Of a DNA stretch of 64,000 bases, positions 44,561 to 56,500 are shown one piece after another. The translations under genes and the position numbers were made by a program. The stretch's first letter is position 1. Each line of letters starts with the position of its first letter. This DNA is from Lepisosteus oculatus (taxonomy: Eukaryota > Chordata > Actinopteri > Semionotiformes > Lepisosteidae). The stretch is from contig NC_090705.1 in NCBI RefSeq assembly GCF_040954835.1, positions 15,760,436-15,824,435 of the forward strand, read 5' to 3'. The notes under the pieces are model-generated. The model did no database searches, was not told the origin of the DNA, and saw only the letters and a list, made by a program, of their open reading frames with translations.

Positions 44561-47500
44561 GGGGACATGAGGGGGATTGCGGGTAGAAAGCGGCGCTCAG
44601 TAGTCATGCTTTGCAGAAAATGAGTGTTCGTGCTCGTGTTGATGTATCGAGGCGCTGCAGGGGTTTAACTAACTGTCCGAAACGGGCAGAACTTTGTAGG
44701 AACACACTTGCAAATTGATGTAGTCCGGAGAAAAGTTGCTTAAAGAGAAAGCGGGGTGATCATCAGATCACGCAACTGCGCGGCTTGTTCTCCTGTACGA
44801 GTGTGGATGAAGTGTACGGGGAGTGTTGAGTTAACTGAAAACTTATAACTTCGTGGTCCAAGATTGAAAATAAGAAAAGCTCAAGTTGTCTGGAGCCGCG
44901 TCTTGCGTTTCGAAGACAAACCCCTTAACATCTTAGTGCGTGAGACGTAGTTAAAGTTAGTGCAGACGGTCTTACAATTGTCTTTTTTATCTAGATGGCG
45001 CGTTTTAAATGCCCAGGGAAAGCGCACAGCGCAGTGTTTTCGCCAGGCCTACTGCACAAGACGTGTGTAGCTGCTTGTTGTACGAAAAGGGGGTGTGTTT
45101 GTACGCGTGCTCTTAAGGGGTAATGGCACCGTTTATGTTTTTTCCAGCCCAGATTGCCACTCGTGCCGAGTTTTGGAGTGCAACAACGCTTGGGTCTTCC
45201 CGAATTGCCACCGACGAGCATTTTGTTTTGCAGAGGACGAGTCGCAATAGCAGCGTCTGTGGAAACTGCTCACGGGGTGGGGGGCAGGGCCGCGTGCTGG
45301 AGCTGTCAGCGTCACGTGACTTAGTATTCTGTCAACATTGCCGCGTCGAGCTAAAGCACAGCCGGGCGGTTTATCATTCACTTAGTTCTTCTGTCAAACT
45401 CTGCTGTTACTGTCCTAATCTTAGGTGCTGTTCAGATTGAGATTGTAATGGTTCATTGACGTGCTGTTTTCCAGTGAGTGGTCCCAAACCCTGGTCCTGG
45501 GTGCTCCCTGTCTCTCCTGCTTTCATCCCAATTGAGCTGATCTGCTTGTTCTTTTAGACTTGTGTTTACATATTTATGTATTACGTTCTTAGTTACTTAA
45601 TACACCTGTTGGATACTCAGCATACAGAACAAAGCCCTTAAGAGTTCGTGCCTTTTTTTCTGTCTGAATAGTTCTTCATATGTGATCGATGTTTGATGCA
45701 CAGACAGTTGGGAGTGACACTGAATGTTTTTTTTTTCTTGTCTGCTGAGGTCCACTTGCTTACATTCCAGTAGCTGTATTGCCCTGCAACTCACTGGAGC
45801 TCAGCAGGTCTGAGCCTGGCCGGTACCTGGATGGGAGACCTCCTGGGAAAGCTAAGGTTACTGCTGGAAGACGTGTCAGTGGGGTCAGTAGGGGACACTC
45901 ACCCTGCAGTCTGTGGGGCTCTTATTGCCCCAGTATAGTAAAAAAAAAAAGGTGCTGTACTTCAGATGAGACATAAAGCCAAGGTCCTGACTGTGGTCAT
46001 TACAATCCCAGGGTATTTCTTAAAAAGAGTAGGGTTGTTTAACTGGGGTGTCCTGGCCAAATTTCCCATTGGCCTTTACCAGTCATGACCTCCTAATAAT
46101 CCCCATCTTTGACTCTGTTCTCCTCCCCACTAATAGCTGGTGTGTGGTGAGCATACTGCCTTACTCTGGCTGCCATTGCATCTGAGTCCCCATTACCTGT
46201 AAAGAACTTTGAGTGGAGTCCAGAAAAGCTCTATATAAGTAAGCAGTTATTATTCCAGTCCACACAGCTGAATGGGGGTGATATCTGAACCTTAGAAATT
46301 GGTAGAGGTTTTAGTACAGTTGGTACAGTGTTTTGAGACATGAAAGTTTACCTCAACTAGAAGATTGATCAGTCTGTGATTAAGAAGTCAGATGGAATAA
46401 ACTAAACACTGGATTATTCACTAGAGATGGTCAGTAAGCAAATGTAGCAGGGAACGTATAGGTTAGGGAGGGGTGTTATGAAGTTAAATTCAAAGTCTGT
46501 AAATGATAATGCTAATATCATGAGAACGGTTATAAATAAGAGGTCATCCTGTCCGTTTGGTAATTAGTATCGGCTTCAACAACATGATGGGGCAGCTGAT
46601 TCCACACTCCCTCCACTCTTTGTGTAAAGAAGTGCCTCCAGTTCTCGGGTTTAAATGTATTTACACATAGTTTCCACTTCTGTCCTCTGGGTCGTGCTGC
46701 TCTGTTGATTCAGAAGCCATCCACTGCATTGACCTGGTCAATGGACAGACAGGTCATTTTCATTTAATATATGTAAATAAAAAGTTAAATATGGGAAGCA
46801 GAAGTGTGGCCCAGCAGGGATCCATTGTGTCTGAGTATGGATTTTACTCATCAGGCAGGGGATGAAAAGTTTTCTAATTTCGTGTGGTGTAGCCGAGTGA
46901 AAATGTCTGATTGTGATGAACTTGGATTCAGGCAGAGGTGCATTTTGTTGTGTGTTGACTTCAGCTCCCTTTCATGTGCTGTTTCTCATTTGGAAACAAG
47001 CCTCTTCAGTTACATATTTGAAAAAATAACATATATCCAAACCAACAGACCAGTTTGGAAGAACATTGATCAGGTTTAATTTCTGTGCTTACATCTTTTT
47101 AGGTATTTACCTGTAGTTTTCTCAGCACAAGAAAAAGCTTGAAGAATAAGGTAAAATCATCAGAACCTGAGCATGTTTACAAAGGCACCTCCCAGACGAT
47201 TTTTCTCTCAGAGCTGACTGAAGGTGGTCTTTCCTGAGATACTTCCCAGAAAAGCATGTGAAACATGAGCTAGCAACTGCTGTGTAACAGTTGCTGTTGT
47301 CTGGAGTCTGGAGATGAGGGCGTGACGCCTGTATCAGGAGCTTCTTTGCTGTCCTGTGTGGTGTGATGTTAATTTTCCTCCTCTTCAGAAGGATGGAGTA
47401 CAAGCAGCAAACTCAGTCTGTGAGTGGTGTACCTGGGGCTTTGACCAGAAACCTTTAGATATCAAGGGGGTTTCCTGAAGTCCTGTACCAGCTAGCTGCT

Positions 47501-50500
47501 CAGAGATAATCCCAGGTGTCTGGCCTTGAAATGCACTAGCGAAAGCCACATCTGGTTTTCTGCTTTTTTCATGAACCGTTTGTGTACATTTTTCACATGG
47601 ACTTGTGGACCGGACAGATTCTGCGCTTTATGGAGCTCCATGTGGTTGCCATGGTAATCTCCTAGTCAGCCACAGAGCACTACAAGGGTGTTTTTTTTTT
47701 GTTTGCAGTCCCTAAAACCCGTTTAGCACAGGCATTCTCAATGACACCAGTTCAGCCTGCAAATGCCTGTTTGGGTGTTTTTCCTAAATGTGAAACTACG
47801 TTTTTGGTAATACGAGATAGCAGGGACTCAGGGTTCAGGTTTTACCAAGAGTCTGGGAAAAAGTAAATCTGCTGTCTGTGGGTTTTTGGGCTGGTCTCAG
47901 GGCAAGTTTTGAGGAGACTCCTTGTCTGTAGCAGGAGTCTCCTGGTCTTGAGGGTATTCAGAATTGAAAGGGGGGGACACGCTCATACCAGGGCAGCCTT
48001 TTCTGCCCAAGAAAACAAGCCTGAGGAGATGGCAGCCATTCTGTGGGAGTGATGTGCGAGACTGAGCAGCTTGTAGTGCTGTCCTTCTGTCTTGTCGTGT
48101 TCAGCAGCTTCAAGCCACAGAAGCACTGAAACCCGTGGGCATCTCGCCTGGTCGTCTTTCATCGTTTGCTCTTGTAGGTTCTTTACATAAATCCGTCCAG
48201 GTACTTCAACACCAGGGTAGTAAGTGTGCAAAATATGATACATCTTGAACCAGGAGAAAAAAACTTTTGTGGCCAAGACATTGGTAGTCTTAAAAATAAA
48301 ATGAGAGTTTAAAATTAAAAGATGCTTTGTCTTGGTGAGGTCAAAAAAGGGGCTTCGATTCTCACAGAAATGTATTACCCGCAATTTCTTCTTAATGTCA
48401 GCGTAATAACCTCTGTAATGTCAAATCTTTTGTCGAGAGAGAACCACATCGTGTATGTAAGGTCCATTGCTAATGAAATGTAGGGGAAAAGCAGATTAAA
48501 CGGAACATGTGGCTCTTCTTTTACACAAACGGTTGTAGAAGCCTGGAACAAGTTACTCAGACAGAACTTTTGGCTTTGTTCAGGAAACAGATGGATGAGA
48601 TTGTGAGGTGAATCAGCTTCTAGCCACCTAACAGGCCAAACAGCCTCCTCTCTTTAGTGAATGTTTTTATGTTCAGACTTAATATTTTGACAGTTGCCTT
48701 CCCTAATTTCAGCATTCATTAAAATTTACTGTTCTTTCCTGACGAAGACCAATCTTTCAGTTGGAGGCAACAGTTTATTTTCTGCTTGTGGTCTGCTCTG
48801 AGGACCCCTTGATTCTTAATCCTGTGAGAATCTGATCTCTTGACACAAATGTCTGTAGGTCTATGAAAAGTCAGAACCTGACCCTGCAAAGAAGCAGAGT
48901 TAATATTTCCCAAGGTAACGTCCCTGTTCCATCACCATGCTGGCTGTGGAGTGAACAGGTATAGTAGTTGCTTGTGCTGATGCGGCCTGCTCTCCTCTCT
49001 CTCCAGGGCGATACTGGTGCGCATCGAGGAATGCAGTCACCCCATTGTCATGAAGGGACTGTGTGCGGAATGCGGCCAGGATCTTACACAGTAGGTGCTC
49101 CTAAACACGTCACCTCTGCTCCGCACCGCAGTGCAGCAATGTGGATCTCTCCTGCTCTATACCATATCTGATCTTTGCCCTCAGTACTGAGCTGATAATC
49201 GTGGGCTCATTTTCTCGTGAATTCTCCAGCGCCAACAGGCTCCTGTCACGCGGAGGAATTGGAATTCGGGCACTAAGAGCCTTTTCATGGGAGATTTAAA
49301 ATTGTCATCTTGGATATGTTGCAATTAGATTGAAAATATGTCTGAGGGTGAATTTTTGTGGCTATGTCATGTTTGTTTTAAACATCATTGCCTTCTGTAT
49401 AAGAGGGTTTTAGAGGTCTTAGCTGGTGCTGTATAAATAGCTGGGTCTCTGGGACTTTTTGAAGTTGACCTCATATTGGATATTTTCCTGTGGGGCTGTT
49501 TTTACCATTGTGTTGATTGTCATTCCTAGTTCCTAGTTCAACTGATGGGAACAAGTGGAAAAGATAAGGCTGATAATTATGGCCAGTTTAGATGGCAAAA
49601 GTTACTTTTATTTATTTAAAGAAGGAGATGGAATCTAACTGGAATACACTACTAACAATGACTGAACAGAGCTTTTTTAATACAGCTAAGAATGTACTTT
49701 GATGAGACAGTTAAATACTGTTATGACCATTTATGCACCCTTTGTGTCTTTTAATTCATCTGTTAAAGATAAAGTAACTTTTTCATGGGATAAAGGATTG
49801 GAATTTGGAGTTGTAAGACAATTCAATCTGCCAAACACTGTGATATGGCAAAAGCTAATTAATATTCATCTGAGCTCTGCAGTTGGTCTCGCTGAGGACA
49901 AAGGACATTGAATCACACTTATTTCACATTTCACAGGGAATTTCACAAAATGAAAAGACAACCCTATTCAAGAGCCACAAAAGATCTCGTAAAGATCTTT
50001 GTCCGATATAGAGAAAATGATGCCTAGATGAATTAGTAAGGGGTCCGAATCGCGTTTCCTGATGAACAGCAACATTTTTTTTACTGTTAACTTGAGGATA
50101 GAGAGTAGTAGTCATACCAAACAAATTTGGTTTATTTCTTTAAATAATTCAACCAGGGATTGTGGGGAAGATATGTTTTGGAAACAACATACAACACCCC
50201 AGTAGATGTGCTCAATCAGTATCTATGTTCTGCAAATAAAAATGAAATAACTCACTTTCTATAATCAGAAAAACAAAAAGAGTTTTTCTTAAACTACCCC
50301 TTATGTAATTTAATAAAAACTCACACACCACTGATGAGCTGCAGAAGAAGGAAATGGCTTGGTCTGCTATCACACTAGTGAGATGGCTTCGATTCCCCTG
50401 TATGTGGCTTGTATGTGCTGTGTGAATGAGGTGAGGAAGTAAAGTTGAATGAAGAGTGTCTGCACCAGACAAATCCGAGGTCCTAGATTTGAGGCCTAAA

Positions 50501-53500
50501 ATATTAACTGGAGCTATTTCTTCCAAATGTAAATGTGAAGGCCGTTTGTGAAGAAGTTTTTTATATCGGATGAAATGGGAGGCAAATGAGAACACGATGA
50601 TGGTGTGAATCGGTAGGTGTTTTATTTGTTGACCACACTCCCTTGCGTTCTCCGTAGGCTAGAAAGCAAAAACGGGAAACAGCAGGCGCCCATATCCACA
50701 GCCAGGGTGTCGATGGTCCACAGTGTTCCAGAGCTCATGGTCAGCTCGGAGGTGAGTTCTTCGGCAGGGAGGGGCCGAGCCTTCGACCACGTCACTCTCC
50801 AGGGTGCGGGTCGAGGAAGGAAAAACCCACACGAGAGACCCGGAAGGAGAGGACGCCTTTAGGCCCGTCTTGCTCATTGGGCTTCTGGTCGAGAATTGAT
50901 CTGAGGATCTCCCCTTGCAGGAAAGAGTTTGAAGGGTCTTGGGGTCTTCACGTCGTCAGCTTGGTTGGGTTGCTGGATCCAGACTCCCAGCACCTCTTGA
51001 TTTGAGAAGTGCCTCCTGTTAAATGCTCTTGGTCTTCCATTTCATTTGATCTGATCTCTCTTTCCTTGAGGGTTAAAGTCAGTCCAATGGAATTCTTTAT
51101 CACTACCTTTCAGGACATCACCCCTGAGATATTTGTTCAAGATGAAAGAGATTCAGGTCCTTAAACCTACATGGCTTCCAGGTGTGGTTCCCCAGAACTT
51201 TACCTGTGGCTTTCTTGTGAATAATGTAATGAGTGTAACCTGCAATGGTGGCGGCATGGTGTCTTGGAATTACTCTCTGCTGCCACACAATTCTCAGGTC
51301 CTGGCTAGGAAAACATTCTGTATGGACTTTGCACGTTTACCCTGCGGTCGTGTGGGTGTTCTCAGAGTGCTCAGTTTTCACCTCACGGTCCAGAGCTGTG
51401 CCGTCTAGGTTAATTGGTCCCCTCCAGGGTGCAGCCTGCCTTGTCTGCTGGTTTGGGCTCCGGTTCACCAGAACCCTGCACTGGACCAAGCGGCTGTTAA
51501 AAATGGATAAATTGATCGGGTGTCTCGTATAGCCCTAAATTGTCAAAACCGGTGAATCCAGTTTACATCGGATCCCAGGGACTGCTTGAGTTTTGCACTG
51601 CATTTTGATCTACAGCACGTTCATGTTAACCAGACAGCTGGATACCAGTAGATTCTTTTCTTCTGCTCCGGGAGACAATATTTGATGCAAGTTTTATTGG
51701 TAGGAAATAAAACCAAAATAAAAAAGCTCTGGCTCATGGACCCGTCGCGTCCTCGTGTCCCGAGGGGCCTCCCTGGAATCACGGGGTCTTGCGACCGCTG
51801 TGCGGCCGTGTGATTAAGAGCCTCTTTCCCTGCAGCAAGCAGAACAGCTGGGGCGCGAGGACCAGCAGCGCCTACACCGCAACAGGAAGCTGGTGCTGAT
51901 GGTGGACCTGGACCAGACTCTTATCCACACCACGGAGCAGAACTGCCAGCGCATGTCCAATAAGGTAACCAGTGCGCCTGGGGAGGCTGTCTGGGGTGAT
52001 TAACTGACAACCCACTGAAGCTCAGCAGGTGTGAGCCTGGTCAGTACCTGGATGGAAAAAACTCAGGTTGCCTCTGGAAGAGGTGTTAGTGGGGCCAGCA
52101 GGGGGCGCTTACCCTGTGGTCTCTCTGGTATTAAGGCCCCAGTATAGTGACAGGGACACTGTACTGCAAAAAGGCACCGTCCTTTGGGGGAGACGTAAAA
52201 CCCCAGTCCTGACTCTCTTTGGTCATTAAAAATCCCAGAGCGTTTCTTGAAAAGAGTAGGAGTGTTACCCCAGTGTCCTGTCCAAATTTCCCATTGGCCT
52301 TTACCAACATGGCCTCCTAATAATCCCCATCTATGAATTGGTTTCATCACTCACCTCTCCTCCCCACTGATAGCTGATGTGTGGTGAGCGTTCTGGCGCA
52401 CTACGGCTGCCATCACATCATCCGGGTGGGGCTGCACATTGGTGGTGGTGGAGGGGAGTCCCCGTTACCTGTAAAGCGCTTTGAGTGGAGTGTCCAGAAA
52501 AGCGCTATATAAGTGTAAGGAATTATTAATTAGGCTTTCCTGGAGACAGGTTCTGGTTTTAGGGACCTCGTGTGTGGCTCAGACAGTAAAAGTGCTCACC
52601 TGAGTGTAGTCTGAGCTCACTGTGGCTGCGGGTTCGAGCTGGGGGTCAGGTGAGCACTGTGGCGCACCGTGGACAGGGCAAGAGTAATAACGTGGGCAGT
52701 GGTCACTGAGGACGGCCAGGCTCTGCCCGGGGGATTGTGGTATGATGGCGCTAGGTGGCTCAGCCTGTGGCCCGGTGATCTCGAGAGCGTGTTCGTGCCA
52801 GTGGGTGCAGCTTTTCAGTAATCGTCATGGTAACGTTTTCACAGCAAACATCCTCCTAGGAGCTTACAAGTCATAAGCAGAGGTTTGTTTCTCTTTTTGA
52901 GGTGTCGAAACTTCTATAAGCCAAATAGGTGCTTCGAGAAAAGCATAAAATAGTGGGTTTTCAGCCAGCAGGTAATTTTCTGGAAGCCGTCCTACATCAC
53001 CAGTGAGAGGTTTGTCCTCCTCTTTTAAAGCAACAGAGGCTTGCAATTTAGAGCGTCGCTGTCGGAAGATAATCTCTGCTGGTAAGGGGTTGCAGTGAAA
53101 TGCATTTCGATGGATTTGTCGCATTTCTTTGGGCCCCAGTACCGGTCTCTTAACAGACGTTGACTGAGATGGTGTTTGGACTTGGGCACTGAGTTTTCCC
53201 TGCGAGAATGGCTTAAAACGGATAGAAGGAATGATGCTGTGGGGTTGGAAATTGCGTTATTCGTTTCAGAGGACAGGAAACCCGACAACTACAGTTTGAG
53301 CCACCCACACGGAAGCCTCTCTGTGGAAATGGAAATCCAAAATGTAAAATAAGTGGATGTGGAGCTCCATCCGCTCCAGGCTGCGAGGGTGTTCTCTATT
53401 CCCCTGCGCTCTTGTTTGCGGTCTGTGGCGAGCCTCCGCACAGCTCTTCTCTGGTTTAAAGGGCTGTTCCTCTCCACAGGGAATCTTCCACTTCCAGCTG

Positions 53501-56500
53501 GGCCGCGGGGAGCCCATGCTGCACACCCGGCTGCGCCCGCACTGCAAGGACTTCCTGGAGAAGATCGCCAGGCTCTACGAGCTGCACGTCTTCACCTTCG
53601 GGAGCCGGCTCTACGCGCACACCATAGCAGGTACGGGACGAGACCCGGCTCGCGCGGGGAAGGGCAGGGCGGCGTGGTGACACCTCTGTTAAAAAAAAGA
53701 GTATTAAAACGGAGTATTTTTTTGGTTATACACACCCCTTGTGGCTTGCCAGTCCTGTTTTTTCACATCTAAACTCGCAGCTCTGAGCCCTGGATGGCAC
53801 ACGGGAGAGAAAAAAGGAAGTGTGGACAGACTTGGGGTGTTTCTCAAAAATGATAGCGGTGTTACGCTGGCATCACGGCCAAATTTCCCCCTGGCCTTTG
53901 CCCATCATGGCCTCCTATAATCCCCGTCTCTGAACTGGCTTCATCACTCTGTTCTCCTCCCCACTGAGAGCTGGTGTGTGGTGAGTGTACTGGCGCACTT
54001 TGGCTGCCGTTACATCTCTCAAGTGGGGGCTGCTCATTGGTGGTGGTAGTGGGATTCCCCATTACCTGTAAAGCACTTTGAGTGGAGTGTCCAGAAAAGC
54101 GTTACATAAGTGTACGAAATTATTATTATTATTATTACTACTCCCACTTGTGAGTAGGTTCAGTGCCAGTGGGAGGAGAGGTGCATCCCAGGCTGTGACC
54201 TTCCCAAGCCTGCAGGTGCCCACAAGCCCGCAGGGGTTGCTGTGCCACCCTGCCCTGCCCTCGGCTGCGCTCAGCCAACTGTGTCTCGCTGCTTGTGAAA
54301 CCTGACATGACCCAGGCTCGAACCCGTGATCCCAGAGCTCAGCCTGTGATCACCTTTACCGGGTGAGCTCCTCCAGAGGCAGCATTTTTAAAGGTAGTAG
54401 TAGTTTTTTTTGCAGCACAACAATGCAGTTTGGAAAGTTGTGGTTTGGATGATATTCTCTTAAATTGCTGAAAATTAGGGTCATGTTTTTTTTTGTCGAT
54501 TTTGTTGGAGAACTTCAGGAATACTGGAAAAAATTAACTTGCTTTTTCCACCAAACAATATATATGGTAATGTATAATGCACAATGTACAGAATGTTTCC
54601 CAGGGAATAGTTTCTAAGCCTTGAAAATTTCATCTAACATCTTGGCATTTAATTTGCTTGAAAGGCATCAGGTGGTTAAGAGAATAAATGTGAATTGTGC
54701 AGACTCTTGTGTACCCTGTGCTTCCTTGCTGTTGTCAGCTCACAGCATTGTAACGTGGGTAATTTAGTTTTCAAGTACCATTCCTTTCCTTTAAAACAGA
54801 CCTAATTAAACCTAATTAGTTAAGAGAGCCTTTGGAGATGTTCATCATACGCATGTTTTAGTCCTCCGCCGGCCTCTTCTAATTGTCTTCTGAATGTCAG
54901 CAGGTGAGAAATACGTTTTGTTCTGTTTTTTTTGTGTGTGTGTGCGCCGTGCAGCTGTTAACCGTTTCTGATTGTATAAGGAAATGGGGTGTTCGTTCAA
55001 TTCAGGATTACCCTGAAATGGCCACTGGGTGGCAGCACTTACCTGCAAAATGTGAAATTGACTTACTGTGCCACAGTACCTTTCCTTCACGCTGCATGAG
55101 CCTGTGTATGAAAGAGATTGTCAGAGCACAGTCTGCGGAAACCGCAGTAAAAATGTTACGTTTGAGGCTGGAATCCATTCTTTAAGATCAATGTGTTCCT
55201 TTTAGCATCTGGATTCTGTTTGAGGCAGGGAGACGTAAAACAAATCAACCCTGTGCTGATTTGCTCTGACAGATTTGCTTGGTACACATTTCTGGGAGCT
55301 GCAGGTACTTTCTTAGTGCTAGAGGCAAGACATAATGTTGTGAAAGGGTCCTGAAAGAGTTCCCTACATGCCTCATGAAGGGCGATTGCAATTTAGAGAT
55401 TCAGGATTATCCTTCTTTTAATCTCATATGTATTGCAAGTATGATGCATTTTTTGTTGATCATTATCTCAGATCTTTAAATGTGAGGATTTGACAAAGAA
55501 GCCCACTTTTTGTTCTAACAGTCAGGAACGTTCCATCTTTTTTTTTGGTGAAAATCATAGACTCAAACTGTACGTATTGAGGGGTTAACCTTAATACAAT
55601 AGCCTTGTACACAAAAGGAAACAATGTGGAAGTGTATTTTACATGGAGAGAAGGAGAAGCTTCTTTACAAAAAGAGCTGTGGAGGTCTTGAACAAGGTGC
55701 TCTGTCCTGTTGTTGAAGCCAAATCCCTGATTTAAATAAATAAAAGGACGCCATTCAGCCCCCTAGCTCATTTGGTAATTCGTAGCTAATTTGATCCAAG
55801 GACCTCATCCATCTGTTTCTTGAAAGAAGCCAGGGTATCAGATATATAATTGCCATTGGTTTTGACTTAAAGTTTGCTTGTTGCACTGAACATCCAGTGC
55901 AACAGCCAACATTCCCTGAAGGATCACACTTTAGGTAAGCTTTCATGTTTCCCATTCCCAGTGTAGTTCAGATATCTGGATAAGTCAGACGGCAGACGTC
56001 GCTAGTTCTAGCAGCTGAGGAGGAAACAAAATGGTGTAAATTGGTACCTCCCATTAAATTTGTGTTAACAGCAACATTCCAGATGTTTCCTGCCATGAAA
56101 AAATGTCTGAGATTGAATTAAGTGAAACAGGTGAGTTATCTGAAAGGATAAAAGTAGATGGAATTACTGGGTTTTGTTGGTCATTGTGCTAAGCAATGAT
56201 GCAGTTTCTGACAAAAAAAGTGAAAACCGAGTTTTCACAATCTCGCAGTTGAGGTTGAAGAGAGGCTTTCCTTCTCCGTTTTAAAACAATTGCATCTCAG
56301 GGACATTTTGGAATGTGATGTGATGCATTGTGGTGGCGTCAGTTCAAAATTCAGAGTGTCACATATCTTGTACTCCTCTAATACAGTCTAATCCTGATAT
56401 GATACATGATTTCTTTTCTTCCTCGATGTGTTAATGAGAGCTGAGAGAATGTCTTATCCCTGCCTCAGTAGAGTATAAAGCCGCAAGCGGTAGCGTCTTG

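Larger units (their letters stand above)
44538..49006. other. ctdp1 intron 1
   Basis: This 4.5-kb intron holds a 5S-derived SINE (45783-46260), a repeat fragment at 46540-46740 and a LINE relic at 48505-48680. No exon-like stretch with matching splice sites was found in it. Confidence 0.6.

Noticed and set aside
43900-44607. 235-codon ORF on the - strand, the longest in the window
   Set aside because: It overlaps the CpG-rich ctdp1 promoter and first coding exon in antisense, is Arg/Pro-rich as expected from GC bias, and has no recognisable domain.
45783-45860. A functional 5S rRNA gene
   Set aside because: Only the 3' part of the 5S sequence is present, with substitutions, and it continues into a SINE body and tail rather than a T-run terminator.
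52063-52350. 95-codon ORF on the - strand
   Set aside because: It lies wholly inside the 5S-derived SINE at 52004-52533.
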